Part shown: one piece after another, positions 11,137 to 21,363 of the stretch
Position numbering within the stretch: position 1 is the first letter of the stretch
Layout of the letters: the number at the start of each line of letters is the position of its first letter
Program-made: the position numbers and the translations under genes
Origin: Apodospora peruviana
Taxonomy: Eukaryota; Ascomycota; Sordariomycetes; Sordariales; Lasiosphaeriaceae
Assembly: GCA_033439685.1 (NCBI GenBank)
Contig: JAUEDM010000003.1
Coordinates: forward strand, 3,564,001 to 3,628,000
DNA length: 64,000 bases
Direction: 5' to 3'
The notes under the pieces: generated by a model
Told to the model about the DNA's origin: nothing
Database searches by the model: none
The model's input: the letters and a program-made list of their open reading frames with translations, nothing else

Positions 11137-12633
11137 ATGGCTGCTCTCCCGGCCAAACAAGAGATTGAAGCCTTGGTGAGCGCATTGAACGACGTCGCCA
11201 AGGGCTACTCGGATACTCCCGACCTCAGTGGATATGTCTCCCGCGTGCAGATCATTGGGAAGGCAAAGGAGTTGGTGCGGGCAATGATCACGCCAGATCA
11301 GACACCCAACTATCATGGCCTCAATGTGCGTTGGGCCATCCTCAAACCAATCATCACCCACGACGACCATGATTGACCGACTGTGAAACAGATGGCTGAG
11401 CTTATCGCCATCCGGACCTTTATCAAGCTCAAGGTCCTCGATGCGATCCCCAAGACCGGTTCCATCTCACTCGAGGATCTGTCCAAGGCGACTGGCGCTC
11501 AGGATTCTCTCCTTGGTATGTTCCTTCCATGCTAACTCAGTATCATGACACTAACCTAAAGCAACAGAACGGATGGGTCGCGTCTTGGGTAATTATTGAC
11601 GTTTGGTATTCCATCACAATGAGCAATCGACTGACCTATAAGCACAGTCGCCTCGGGCTTCCTCGACCAGACCCGTCCCGACGGCGGCGAGTACAAGCAC
11701 ACCAAATTCTCGCTTGCCTACCTCCTCGACCAGCCGAGTCCGGGTCATCTTTTCTTGGCCATGTACGACGAGTGGTTCAAGCATATGCACAACTATGACG
11801 ACTACCTCGTCGCCCGCGGCCAGCTCGAGCACGCCGCCGAGCCTGACGACCCGCTCCGCAACCCGTTCACCTTCTACCACAAGCAGGACGGCACCCCGGT
11901 GTGGGGCATCATGGCCCAGAACCCGGAGAAGCTGCTGACGTTCCAGAAGGGCATGGCAGGTATCGACGTCGCCATCCCGGTCGTCGGCCACTTTGATTTT
12001 GGTGTGCTCAAGAACTCGCCCGAGGAAAACGAGCAGGGCGTCGCCGAGCTTGTGGATGTTGGCGGTGGCCACGGTATAGTGCTGAAGAAGATTCTGGACA
12101 CGCATCCGAAGCTGTCGCCTGAGAATCTGGTTCTGGAGGACCGACCGGATGTGATTGGTCTGGCCAGGGAGAGCGGTGTTTTGCCAGCCGAAGTCAAGTT
12201 GCTGGAGCATGACTTTACGACGGAGCAGCCTGTCAAGGGTAAACCAGACCAGCACCATCAACACATGTTAAAACGAAGCACCGCTAATGGGACTGAAATC
12301 AAAACCACAGGAGCCAAGGCATATTTCATGCGCATGATCCTGCACGACTACGCCGACCACGTGGGCATCTCGATTCTCAAGCAGCTTGCCGCCGCCATGT
12401 CGCCTGCCTCGCGGGTTCTGATATGCGAGATGGTGCTGCCGTCTCGTGTCTCGGAGCTCGACTTCCCTGCTGCCGTGCTGGACCAGGCCGTCATGGCCAT
12501 GGGCGGGAAAGAGCGCACCGAGCAAGGGTTCCGCAAGATGTTTGAGGCGGCTGGCATCGAGCTGGTGAGTGTGTGGAGGGTCCCTGGCGTGCCGGGCGCT
12601 TGTGTCGAAGGGCGCTTGAAGAGGGCAGAGTAA
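11137..12633 (+). CDS. SAM-dependent O-methyltransferase (plant/fungal caffeate OMT type)
   Basis: Five exons (11137-11325, 11392-11515, 11568-11588, 11648-12238, 12311-12633) give 415 residues. Exon 3 is a 21-base microexon. The N-terminal third is the winged-helix dimerisation part. The SAM site is at 248-254 (DVGGGHG) and the likely catalytic base is His320 in ILHDY. The C-terminal ERTEQGFRKMFEAAG helix is typical of fungal natural-product O-methyltransferases. The last intron is 72 bases, a multiple of three, and has no stop in frame, so retention would insert 24 residues. The likely role is methylation of a phenolic hydroxyl in secondary metabolism; no polyketide or peptide synthase is nearby, so this may be a stand-alone tailoring or detoxifying enzyme. 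Confidence 0.88.
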
Positions 12634-14315
12634 GGCGATAATTATACGTGACGAGAATTTTGGATGGGAGCTTCGTGGATATGCGGCCGTTACTCGGCAT
12701 ACAACCGCATACAACCGCATGTGAGTCGTGAGCACTTGGACATAAGGGAAAGAGAGAAAAAGAGTGACTAGGGACTCGGAGAGGGGTGGAGAGACCTATA
12801 TGTATAGGATGATCTCACGTAAACCTATCAGTAGTAACTGTATTGCCTTATTATCGTCTCCCCTAGTAGGATTGAAAGCACATGGTTGCATCACGTGCGG
12901 CTGGCTGCGCCCTTTGACAACCGTGGAGGGTTAGGTTATCATTCATTCGATTCCCTAGCATTGACGGGGAAGGGCTAGTCCTGATTATTTTTGACTCAGC
13001 ACCCCGTCGCCGCCGTTGGTAAATGATGTGTGTATCACTTTGCATTGGTATACAGAATTTGGTGCAAACTCCATTAGGCTCAAGGCACAAACATTTCTAG
13101 AGCTATTGCTCAGAGTTCAAACCCGATAACTGATGGGGCGACGAAGGACACCCGTACAGATGTCCTCTCATGCATTGAGCTTGCACGTTACGGATGGACG
13201 GAATTTGTACTGCATTCCGTGGCGTGTTTCTTGTTACGATCCGGCCAATGACGGGATTATATTGCTTACGTGCGGGGCGTGAGATGTGTTTTGTTTTTGG
13301 ACATGCCAAACGGCCGCTCTGTAAAGCTGACTCAACCCTGATACCCAACCCTGATGGAAAGATCTTCCAGTTATAGTTTGCCCACGTTTGGAAGTGAACT
13401 TCAAGAGAAACATTGAAGTCTGTGATGTTTATGAGAGCCCAATGATTGGGGCTCACTCACAGTCCATACTTTCACTATCGCCGACTTCAGAACCTTCCAG
13501 CAGTAAGTACCTAAGGTATCTAGTACTTCGCAAGCAACATTGATATGTAGGAATTGGAGTGATAATGGGTGACGATAAAGATCAGTAAACAATGATTAGT
13601 ATAAGGACTGTTTAAGCCTTTTCTAACCAATCGTGGAATAGCTTCATGTGGCACTTTCCGGGGTCTTCCAACGCTCCCGCACCGATACGATTTCGCTCGC
13701 GTATATTACCAAACCTGGTCTGGATGTCTGTGAGTGCGTGTTCCATGTTTACTTGCAGATGCAGGCTTCACTCCTTCAAATTTCCCATCCCATCTCACAG
13801 AACCCTGGTTCGTGATAATGCGTGTGTTACCAAAGGACCACGGCCCCCTGAGAGCTGGGGCAGCACAAGCTGAGAAAAACCCCGGTCTCCTTTCTCTTGG
13901 CGGCCCAAGGCAGCCACCGGTTCAGCAAATCAGCGCAAGATCCAGCAAAGCCAGGACCACATCTTGACGTGCGACCCTGCTCGCCGTCCGGGATCTTTTG
14001 TTCGTGTAAGCATGCTTGTCAGCGGCGAGCCATGCCAGAAAGAGAACTCGAGATATTGAGCAGCAGAAGTTGCAGAACGGCCCCCAGATCCTGTCTGACG
14101 ACCCAGCAGGGTTCGGTGTGTTTGGGGAAGCAACAGATCTGATGGCTGGGCGGGCATGCTCCTCGCTTCTTTCTCCTTTCCGTCGCGCAGCAGGCACTCT
14201 GGGTATTTTCCTCCCGAGGCATCTAGTTTGTAATATCTTAGCCGTTTTGTGTGTTCTTCCCCAGGAATTCACTTTGCCCTCTTTGTCTTCTCGGCAAAGC
14301 GGCTTACCAAGAACC
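12634..14315. other. Intergenic region, 1.7 kb
   Basis: No gene is supported. Several open frames of 60-190 codons occur on both strands at 13.1-14.3 kb, but they lack domains and intron logic. The region just upstream of 14316 is the promoter of the Cys-rich membrane protein. A short tandem ACAACCGCAT repeat is present near 12700-12720. Confidence 0.45.
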
Positions 14316-15703
14316 ATGACAGCGCCGTGCAGAGGCGGCGGCCGCAGTGGCCACCGCAGCATTCTCGTCTTATTACTAGCGAGCTTGGCCGGGTCCGCGA
14401 CGGCGTCGGCCGTGAGACGCAGTGTCCGTTCCGCGGTCGACGCGGACTGGAGCCCAGCAGCACCGACTCCAACAGCAGGCATCAGCGACAAGACGAACAA
14501 ATGGGCTCACCTAAGGACCTCGCACCGTCCTACCGATGCCCCGAAGGCGCCGTTCTGGGTTGACCTCAGACCTCGCGCAGAGGTCTCGCTGGCCAGTGGG
14601 CCAGTGGGCACCAACACGTGCGGTTTCTATACCGATGATGGTGCGTGTTTGTCCTGCCATTGCCGCCGATGCGCTTTGATATAAACGACAACAATTGCTT
14701 GAGGATGAGCTAACGAATATGGACTCGTCAGGCTCGGCTCTGAGCTGCCCGGCGGGATTCACATGCACCAATATTGGCAACTATCGAGACTGCTGCGCCG
14801 GCGGAGACTGCACGTCCTCGTCCTTTTCGTCAGTATGTCTTGATCAGACCGACCCAGCCTGCACAAGCTCCACCCCAGGCACGACGTGCTGGTATGTTAT
14901 ATCACGCTGCCACCAACTGAAAGACCAGCCCAGAGACTCCTTGAACTAACATATCAATAACCAGCGGTATCAACCCCCAGGCCCCCTATTGCGCGACGTA
15001 TCTATGGGGGACGTCGGAAACCCCAAACAAGTTGTTCACTGTATTCGCCTGCCAAGACAAGTTGTTCTCCGGCCAGTCGATTCTATACCCCGAGCCCCCT
15101 GTATTTATCATGGACGATACACCAACGTCGGCGGTACCACCATCCACCTCGTCAACCAGCGGGGCGGCGACAACAACACCGACACAATCTCCTGGCGGCG
15201 GCGGCGGCAGCGGTGGCAGCAGCACCAACATTGGCGGCATTGTGGGAGGCGTCCTCGGCGGAATCGCCTTGGTCGGAATATTGCTGCTAGCGTTCTACTG
15301 GATTCGTACGCGGAGTCGTAGGCAGTCTGCCAACACTGCAGAAACACCTGGTGGTTCCGAGACGTCCCCTGGTGGTGGCCATGCCAATGGTGGTCCAACA
15401 CCACCAGTGATGTCCAGCCCGCCGCCGCCTTCGTACATGGGCGGGAGTAGCACCGTGACTGGAGGGGTGTCTCCGATGACGAATTCGACGACGCTGAGCC
15501 CAGAGCAGCAGCCCTTGGTGGCGGGGATGGGTGGAGGAGGACAACAGCACCACGCCGACAGCACCGACGACGAAATCAAAAAGTCGGCCATCGAGATGGC
15601 GACGAGCCCGAGCAAGTACGAGATGACCACCAGTCCAACGTACTACGAGATGCCCTCCAACGGTGTGACAAAGGCGGAACTACCAGCGACTCGGTACACG
15701 TGA
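14316..15703 (+). CDS. Cys-rich single-pass membrane protein with Pro/Ser-rich cytosolic tail (possible cell-wall sensor type)
   Basis: Three exons (14316-14640, 14732-14891, 14965-15703) give 407 residues. A signal peptide occupies about residues 1-30. The ectodomain has about twelve cysteines, in groups such as LSCPAGFTC, YRDCCAGGDC, TTCCGINPQ and YCATYLWG, all restored across exon joins. A Thr/Ser/Gly-rich stalk precedes a transmembrane helix (NIGGIVGGVLGGIALVGILL), then a basic stop-transfer stretch and a long Pro/Gly/Ser-rich tail with three YEM motifs (KYEM, YYEM). This layout resembles fungal membrane proteins with a Mid2/SKG6-like transmembrane segment, but the Cys domain is not one I can name. 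Splicing phases all agree, which makes the model secure even though function is unknown. Confidence 0.8.
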
Positions 15704-17190
15704 GCGGCGGGCAGTTGGATGTTGGGGCGGGCAATAGTGAGGAACGGATGGGCTGGCTTAATTAAGTCCGGGATGGATCGATCTGAGTCCAGCATGCCCG
15801 GATTAACTGCGAGGATTGATTGATATCTCGCCTCGACGTGTGATTTGGTGTGTACATACCTTAGTTGACCAGGGAGCACCGCGCGGGTTTGAAATACGTC
15901 TCTGATATGGTTATGGTAGGGATGATTTGACGATGTTCCTAGGTAGTCATAGGCAGCCACTTACTTTCTCTACTAGAAGTTGAGTGCATGTACCAACATT
16001 ATACAATCAAATTCAAGTTCATAGTAGATGACCATTGTAAATGAAAAAAAAAAAAAAAAAAAAAAAAAAAGATTCGGCATGTCATTGGGCACGGTAACGC
16101 ATGGTCAACCAAGTACGCCTTACCTATCTAGTCACTTGACTGGGGAGGATTGACGACTCTAGCCTAGGACTACTAAGAACCCATACTCGAAACTGTATAT
16201 AAGTACACCAGGAAAAACGTATCTGATATGGGGCGTACACATAGCGTGGGCAACTGAACTGCAGAGGGTGTAACATGAACACGATCCTGTAGTGACAGGT
16301 CGAGAATTTATCAGCATTGACTTCAAGTGGCATTGCCGCATTACTCCGTACTTTGGAAGGATCAAGATCAGGTGGAGTCGTGCACATCGGCTTCGTCGTT
16401 GAGCTCTGCGGATAGCACCGAGGTCATCAGCAGAGCAGTGCCCGAGACCTTTGTTTTGTATATTAATGATTTAGCAGCTATTCTCGTACATTGCGGAAGT
16501 CAACCTAGACTGATTCAGTTGCACTTTACTTTAAAGGAGAGGCATGCACGCGCAGAAGGAAGAACCAACAGACATTGAGCCTGATGTCAAGGGTAATGTA
16601 TTGAAGTGAGCATTTGTCTTTCTGTGGGGGCGGATTCAACACTACAACTCTAGAACTATCCAACCAAACCAGGCAGGTAACATTGAGAAACCGCGCCGCA
16701 AGTGGACTGTGACGCGTTTGGTAGCAATGATCAATCTATGCAAGGCAGACACTGACACACAGACCCGGGAACGGCGGAATATTCGACTTCAACTCCGAGA
16801 TCCCATCAAACAAATCGCTTAATTTTGCCGTATATTGTGGAAAAAGTCCGTGAGTCACTTCACTGTTGGCTGTTGCCAATGCTACCTTTGTTGTTATTGG
16901 TCTTTTCACAGCATGTGAACCGAGGAATTCGAGACTGGACCCCTGCCTGAGGCTCCATCGACTACAACTGGGCAGCTTGTGCTTTAAGCCACATACGGCC
17001 ATATATGGGCACGCAACCCCTGGTCCCTGCATCAAATTCTCGAAATCGCTTGCCGTCTTTCCCGGGTTTTACGAGCCCCATCGTATGCCAGCACCTGTAC
17101 AGATCCGCGACGTTTGACGACGCGTTCGCTCGTTTATACTATTCATCATCTTTATCTATCGAATACTAGTAGTCTGCCACACATACGGAA
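15704..17190. other. Intergenic region with a 27-base A run
   Basis: No gene is supported. A pure A tract of 27 bases lies at 16044-16070. The nonamer TACTCCGTA occurs at 16342. The 3' end of the membrane protein gene and the promoter of the aspartic protease must lie here. Confidence 0.5.
16044..16070. repeat. A homopolymer, 27 bases
   Basis: Uninterrupted A run about 340 bases downstream of the Cys-rich membrane protein gene; it could be a trace of a reverse-transcribed insert, but no such element is recognisable beside it. Confidence 0.95.
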
Positions 17191-18817
17191 ATGGCGCCGT
17201 CAACCTGGATCGCGGCAGCCGGCTTGCTGGCCGGCGTCGCGTCGGGCCTGCAGATGCGCGGCCTTCCTGGCTCAACAGTCGGTCCGGGCTTCGTCCACGT
17301 TCCGCTCTCCGCCCCGAAGAGGGAGATCCTGATCCGAAAGAGAGACGGTGCGGTCGACAAGACGGCGAACCTCGACGTCACCAATCTCAAGACGCCAGGT
17401 TACACCATCGAAATCGCAATCGGCACCCCCCCACAGCCTCTGACCGTGGCCGTCGATACCGGCTCGAGCGAACTATGGGTCGACCCGGACTGCTCTCAGT
17501 CTTCGCGCGCAAGAAACGAAACGGATGCCAACGGGAACCCGGTCATGTACGTGGACGACCCTATCAGCGACCCGGAGGAATGCAAGAAGCGCGGCCGCTA
17601 TGAGACTACCAAGTCGTCTACCGCCAAGAAGGCGAACATCAAGGACCAGAGGATCCAGTACGGAGACTTCACCACGGCCGAGGTCAGCTACGTGTCTGAC
17701 ACGATTACCATCGGAGGCCTCACCATCAATGACCAGATCTTTGGCGTGGCCCAAAAGTCCAACGGAACGGGCATCGGCATCATGGGCTTTGGTCCGTCGC
17801 ACTACGGGTTCAACAACTCGCTCGAGTACCCGCTCATCCTGACGACCATGGCCAAGCAGGGCGTCATCAACAGTCCCGCGTTCAGCCTGGACCTGCGCGA
17901 CTATGACAACTCGACGGGCTCCCTCATCTTTGGCGGCGTCGATAAAAAGAGGTACTCGGGCCCGCTGGCCAAGATCCCTTTCAAGACGGTCGAGCACACC
18001 TTCGACAACGGTCAAAAGTTTCAAGATACCAGGTATGTACCTATCTTGCCATCGCTACCGGCATTCAACTAACTTTGGTCATGAAAAGCTACTACGTCGA
18101 GGTCAAGTCAATGGGCATCGTCCTGCCAGAATCCACCGACACAAAGTCGTACGACATTGGCGACAGTTTTTCGGTATCGCTCGACTGCGGCTCCAGCAAC
18201 AACCTGCTGCCGGTGGGCCTGGCCGAGAAGGTATGCGCCGACCTGAACGGTACCGCGATTGAAAACTCGGGCCACTCGTGCACCGTCGACTGCAGCGTGC
18301 GCCAAAAGAAGGGCGGCGTCAAGTTCGGGCTCGACGGCAAGGAGATTCTGGTGCCGTACGAGAACCTCATCAACGAGCAGGAGTTTGGTGACATGCAGCC
18401 GAACACTTGTGTCGTCATGGTCAGCGACAATACTGCGTTCGAGGTTGGGATTTTGGGCGGTAAGTTTCTTCGCGTAGTTTATATCCGCGAGAAAGGAATA
18501 GTTCAGCTAACAAAAGTGTCCGTCTCCAGCACCGTTCCTTCGATCTTCATATGGTAAGTATCATTCTTAATTTCCAACCTGAAGCGGCGGGTGTGATGGA
18601 TGCTAACCGTGTTCTTCTTGCAGCTGTCTTCGACTGGGGCAACGGCAACTTGCACATTGCACAGGCCGCGGATTGCGGCAGCAACATAGTGGCCATTGGC
18701 ACCGGGGTAGATGCGGTGCCGAGCGGCGACGGGGAATGCTCGCTCGCGGCTAACTCTGCGGTCAACTTTGGTCTCGCGATAGGAGCTGCTCTCCTTTCTG
18801 GTCTGGTTCTTCTTTGA
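17191..18817 (+). CDS. Yapsin/candidapepsin-like aspartic protease, probably GPI-anchored, with an odd second active-site motif
   Basis: Four exons (17191-18032, 18089-18459, 18530-18553, 18624-18817) give 476 residues. There is a signal peptide (1-20), a propeptide with a dibasic site near 50-51 (RKRDG), and the first catalytic motif at 89-93 (DTGSS). The second lobe motif is Asp313-Cys-Gly-Ser (SLDCGSSNNLLP), where the family normally has D-S/T-G-T. The C terminus is a hydrophobic tail after a small-residue stretch (NSAVNFG), as in GPI-anchored yapsins. Exon 3 is a 24-base microexon. It should act at the cell surface or wall on secreted proteins. Whether it is active is uncertain because of the unusual second motif; the two Asp residues are both present. 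Confidence 0.88.
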
Positions 18818-19282
18818 TAGTGGCGTGGCGAGTTTGTTGGGTAAGATCAAATAACGATATAACGGTAAGAAGGATAATTGTACCTTTGGGCCTTCTTGGG
18901 GATATAAGTTTTTGAACTAGCCAGTGTTTCTGATTTCATACCATATTCCTGTCGGGAAGAGTCGCTTCGAACAGCGAGGACGTTGAAGTTTCCCCGTCTG
19001 GAATTGGTAATTTACATTATTACTACCCTTGTGGTGGCTGTTGCAGTCATGCTGACCAACAGCCCAATAATGGCAAAACGCGGCGGATTTAATAACGTTA
19101 TGCGTATAATCCGTATTTATGTTACTGACCTGCCCCCCCCCCCCCCCGGCCAACCAGCCATCCAAGAATTTCCCCAAAAAACCTCCAACACACCGACACC
19201 AAGCTTCCTTTTCGCAGCTAACACTTCACGATCGAGTATCGGACCAACGCCTCAACCCGATAACAGTGAAAGCTGACTTCAA
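18818..19282. other. Intergenic region with a 15-base C run
   Basis: No gene is seen. A homopolymer of 15 C lies at 19133-19147. The promoter of the next gene is included. Confidence 0.5.
19133..19147. repeat. C homopolymer, 15 bases
   Basis: Uninterrupted C run upstream of the small membrane protein gene. Confidence 0.95.
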
Positions 19283-19840
19283 ATGGCGCGCTCAACCATC
19301 CCAACCTTCCCTCTCATCATCTTCGGCGTCGTCGAACCAGCGCTCCTGTACGTCACTTGCAAAACAAAACCATATGATATCAACCCACTAATAACACACT
19401 TGCTTGCACACAGAATATGGGCCTACATAGTCGGCACCGCCGATCCCTTCGCCTACTTCGCCGACCAGGCCCCCAACCACGCCATCACTGCAAGCAATTC
19501 CTTCCCGCCGCAGGCGCTCGGCCTGACGCTGCAGATGCTCAACGTCCTGCTCCTGCTGGCGCCCATAGCGGTGCTGTGCAGCTTCTCACGCGACGCGACC
19601 ACGGCGCGCGCGTACCTTTTGGCTGTCGCGCTGGCCGACTACGGCCACATCTACGGAACGTACCGCGCCGTCGGCGCCGACTACTTCTGGAACCCTGCAG
19701 GTTGGAACGGAATGGTCGCCGGGAGCGTGGGCGTCAGCGCCGCTCTCAATGTCTTGAGGTTGTTGACTTTGGCTGGGGGATTTGGGCCGATTCGGGAGAC
19801 GTTGTCTGGTGTTACTAAGAATGGGAAGAAGCGGATCTGA
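19283..19840 (+). CDS. Small four-helix membrane protein (resembles fungal DUF7704 proteins)
   Basis: Two exons (19283-19347, 19414-19840) give 163 residues. Four hydrophobic helices are visible: near 6-25, about 58-80, about 88-106 and about 125-150. A PFAYFADQAPN segment lies between helices one and two, and WNPAGWNGM between helices three and four. I associate this pattern with a fungal family of unknown function (DUF7704), but this is recall and not a search. The single intron is 66 bases, divisible by three and open, so an unspliced message would encode 22 extra residues; splicing restores a continuous first helix (EPALLIWAY). No clear functional link to the neighbouring protease is visible. 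Confidence 0.72.
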   Translation: MARSTIPTFPLIIFGVVEPALLYVTCKTKPYDINPLITHLLAHRIWAYIVGTADPFAYFADQAPNHAITASNSFPPQALGLTLQMLNVLLLLAPIAVLCSFSRDATTARAYLLAVALADYGHIYGTYRAVGADYFWNPAGWNGMVAGSVGVSAALNVLRLLTLAGGFGPIRETLSGVTKNGKKRI

Positions 19841-20363
19841 TTACGGCGTAGGTTAGCAGTCGATCAAGGTCTTGGGCTTGGCAGTTGTCTTTTAAGTATT
19901 GATATAGGTGTGTCCGCCTGATCAATGGACTGCTCATTGGCGCCTTTATCGTGCCTGGTTGACATCGTCGCTGTCAATGTATGCAAAGTCAGCTCTCGAT
20001 GTTACTTTGCCGAGTAGAAATCACCCCGGGCTTACGAATTTCTGCTCATAAGGTCTGTTCTCAGTGAGATTGATGCCAGGATGGCCAGCTGGAGGCAGCG
20101 GGTACATAGTTACATAACTAAACATGCTTTCAATGTCGGCAGCAGCAACTCAGTACCAACCTAAGCAATGACACGCGAAGTGAAGGAGACGTCCGATAAA
20201 TTGCATGTAGGTATCCGCCACACCTATATACCTCAGTGTCACTGTTCTCACTAGGTAATAATGAGAGGACCCCTAGGAGTAACAGAATTGCTGCATTCCA
20301 CATAAGTGCACATACTAGGACTTCTCAAAAGCCCTAGAAGCCTTGCTGAACCAGTTTCCTCTC
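19841..20363. other. Intergenic region
   Basis: No gene seen. It carries the 3' ends of two convergent genes, the small membrane protein and the eight-cysteine protein. Confidence 0.45.
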
Positions 20364-20807
20364 TCAAAGTTCCTCCTTTGCAGCTTTCTCGGCAGCAGCA
20401 CCTCCATACCCACCATCATCATCATCGTCGTCGTCGTCATCACCGCACTGGGAGACTCCGTCAACACAATGGCACGTCCATGGGCCGCCGACCGCAGGGC
20501 CACACTGGGCGGCAAAAATCATGTGGTCGCCATCACATTTGACCTAATTACCACACACGAAAAGTGGTTTAGCTCGTCAGCAACCGTTCAAGGCCGTTCT
20601 CCTCCCTTCCAAGTGTGTGCGAGAAGCTTTCATGCTTACCAAGATCCCATCGGGCGTGCATCCCGTCTCAAATCCGTCGCAAGGCGAGTGAATTTCCCCG
20701 ACCCAGCAGGCGGGTTCGTCGTCGGTCTGGGTGGACGCGTCGGCATAGGTTGCCGCAAGGGCAACGGCAGCAGCCGACAGCACGGCCAGGGAAGTGAACA
20801 AACGCAT
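20364..20807 (-). CDS. Small secreted eight-cysteine protein with poly-Asp tail (effector-like)
   Basis: Two exons (20640-20807 and 20364-20543) joined over a 96-base intron (GTAAGC...ATTAG) give 115 residues with matching phase. Residues 1-19 are a signal peptide (RLFTSLAVLSAAAVALA). The mature part has eight Cys: 34, 43, 50, 59, 70, 80, 82 and 89, including a CHC pair. It is followed directly by nine Asp (91-99) and a short Gly/Ala/Lys/Glu tail. Even Cys count, small size, secretion signal and lack of a known domain fit the usual definition of a candidate effector or extracellular defence protein. The second exon is short enough to be missed by simple open-frame scans. Alternatives are a cell-wall or metal-binding peptide; the acidic tail could bind calcium. 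Confidence 0.72.
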
Positions 20808-21363
20808 AATGAGTGAACGGACTTTTGCTGACAAGTCAAACGCTGCTTGGGCCCAGAAGGAGGTTGTTGACTGTAGTGGGGACGATGAAAGGTTTCTGCC
20901 TTTGGCCAAAGATGGTGGTGATATTAAGCTTTGTTAACTTTGATAGCAATCTGTACAGCTTTTTGACAAACCTAAGGGCGGTACCAAGCGGGACTTGGGG
21001 CCTTATTTGTACCCCGGGCCAAGTCAAACTAATCATGTCCTTAACGCTCAGCTTCAGATCTAGACCATCCACCACGCCTAGGTTAGGGGTTAGCGTCCAT
21101 GAAAAGCGGCTGGCTGACTGGCTAGTTCCAAGCAGCTCTAAAGCAGCTTGGGTGGCGATCTGCATATTTGAGCCAGCCACATGCAAGCCTCGCATCACAG
21201 ACTCCAGCTGAGGACGCAAGCCTACCTCAACCATTCCACCGCGCAACCATAGAATCGAGGCCCGACGGGCTATATGGTACAGGATGATGGTCACAGTCTA
21301 TGCATTCCTAGTTGACAAAGTATTGTATGAAAAGTAGATGCAATATACCAGCCTATCTATCCC
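20808..21363. other. Intergenic region between the eight-cysteine gene and the NLR pseudogene
   Basis: No gene is supported. It should contain the promoter of the minus-strand secreted protein gene. Open frames of about 130-150 codons on both strands show no domain. Confidence 0.45.
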
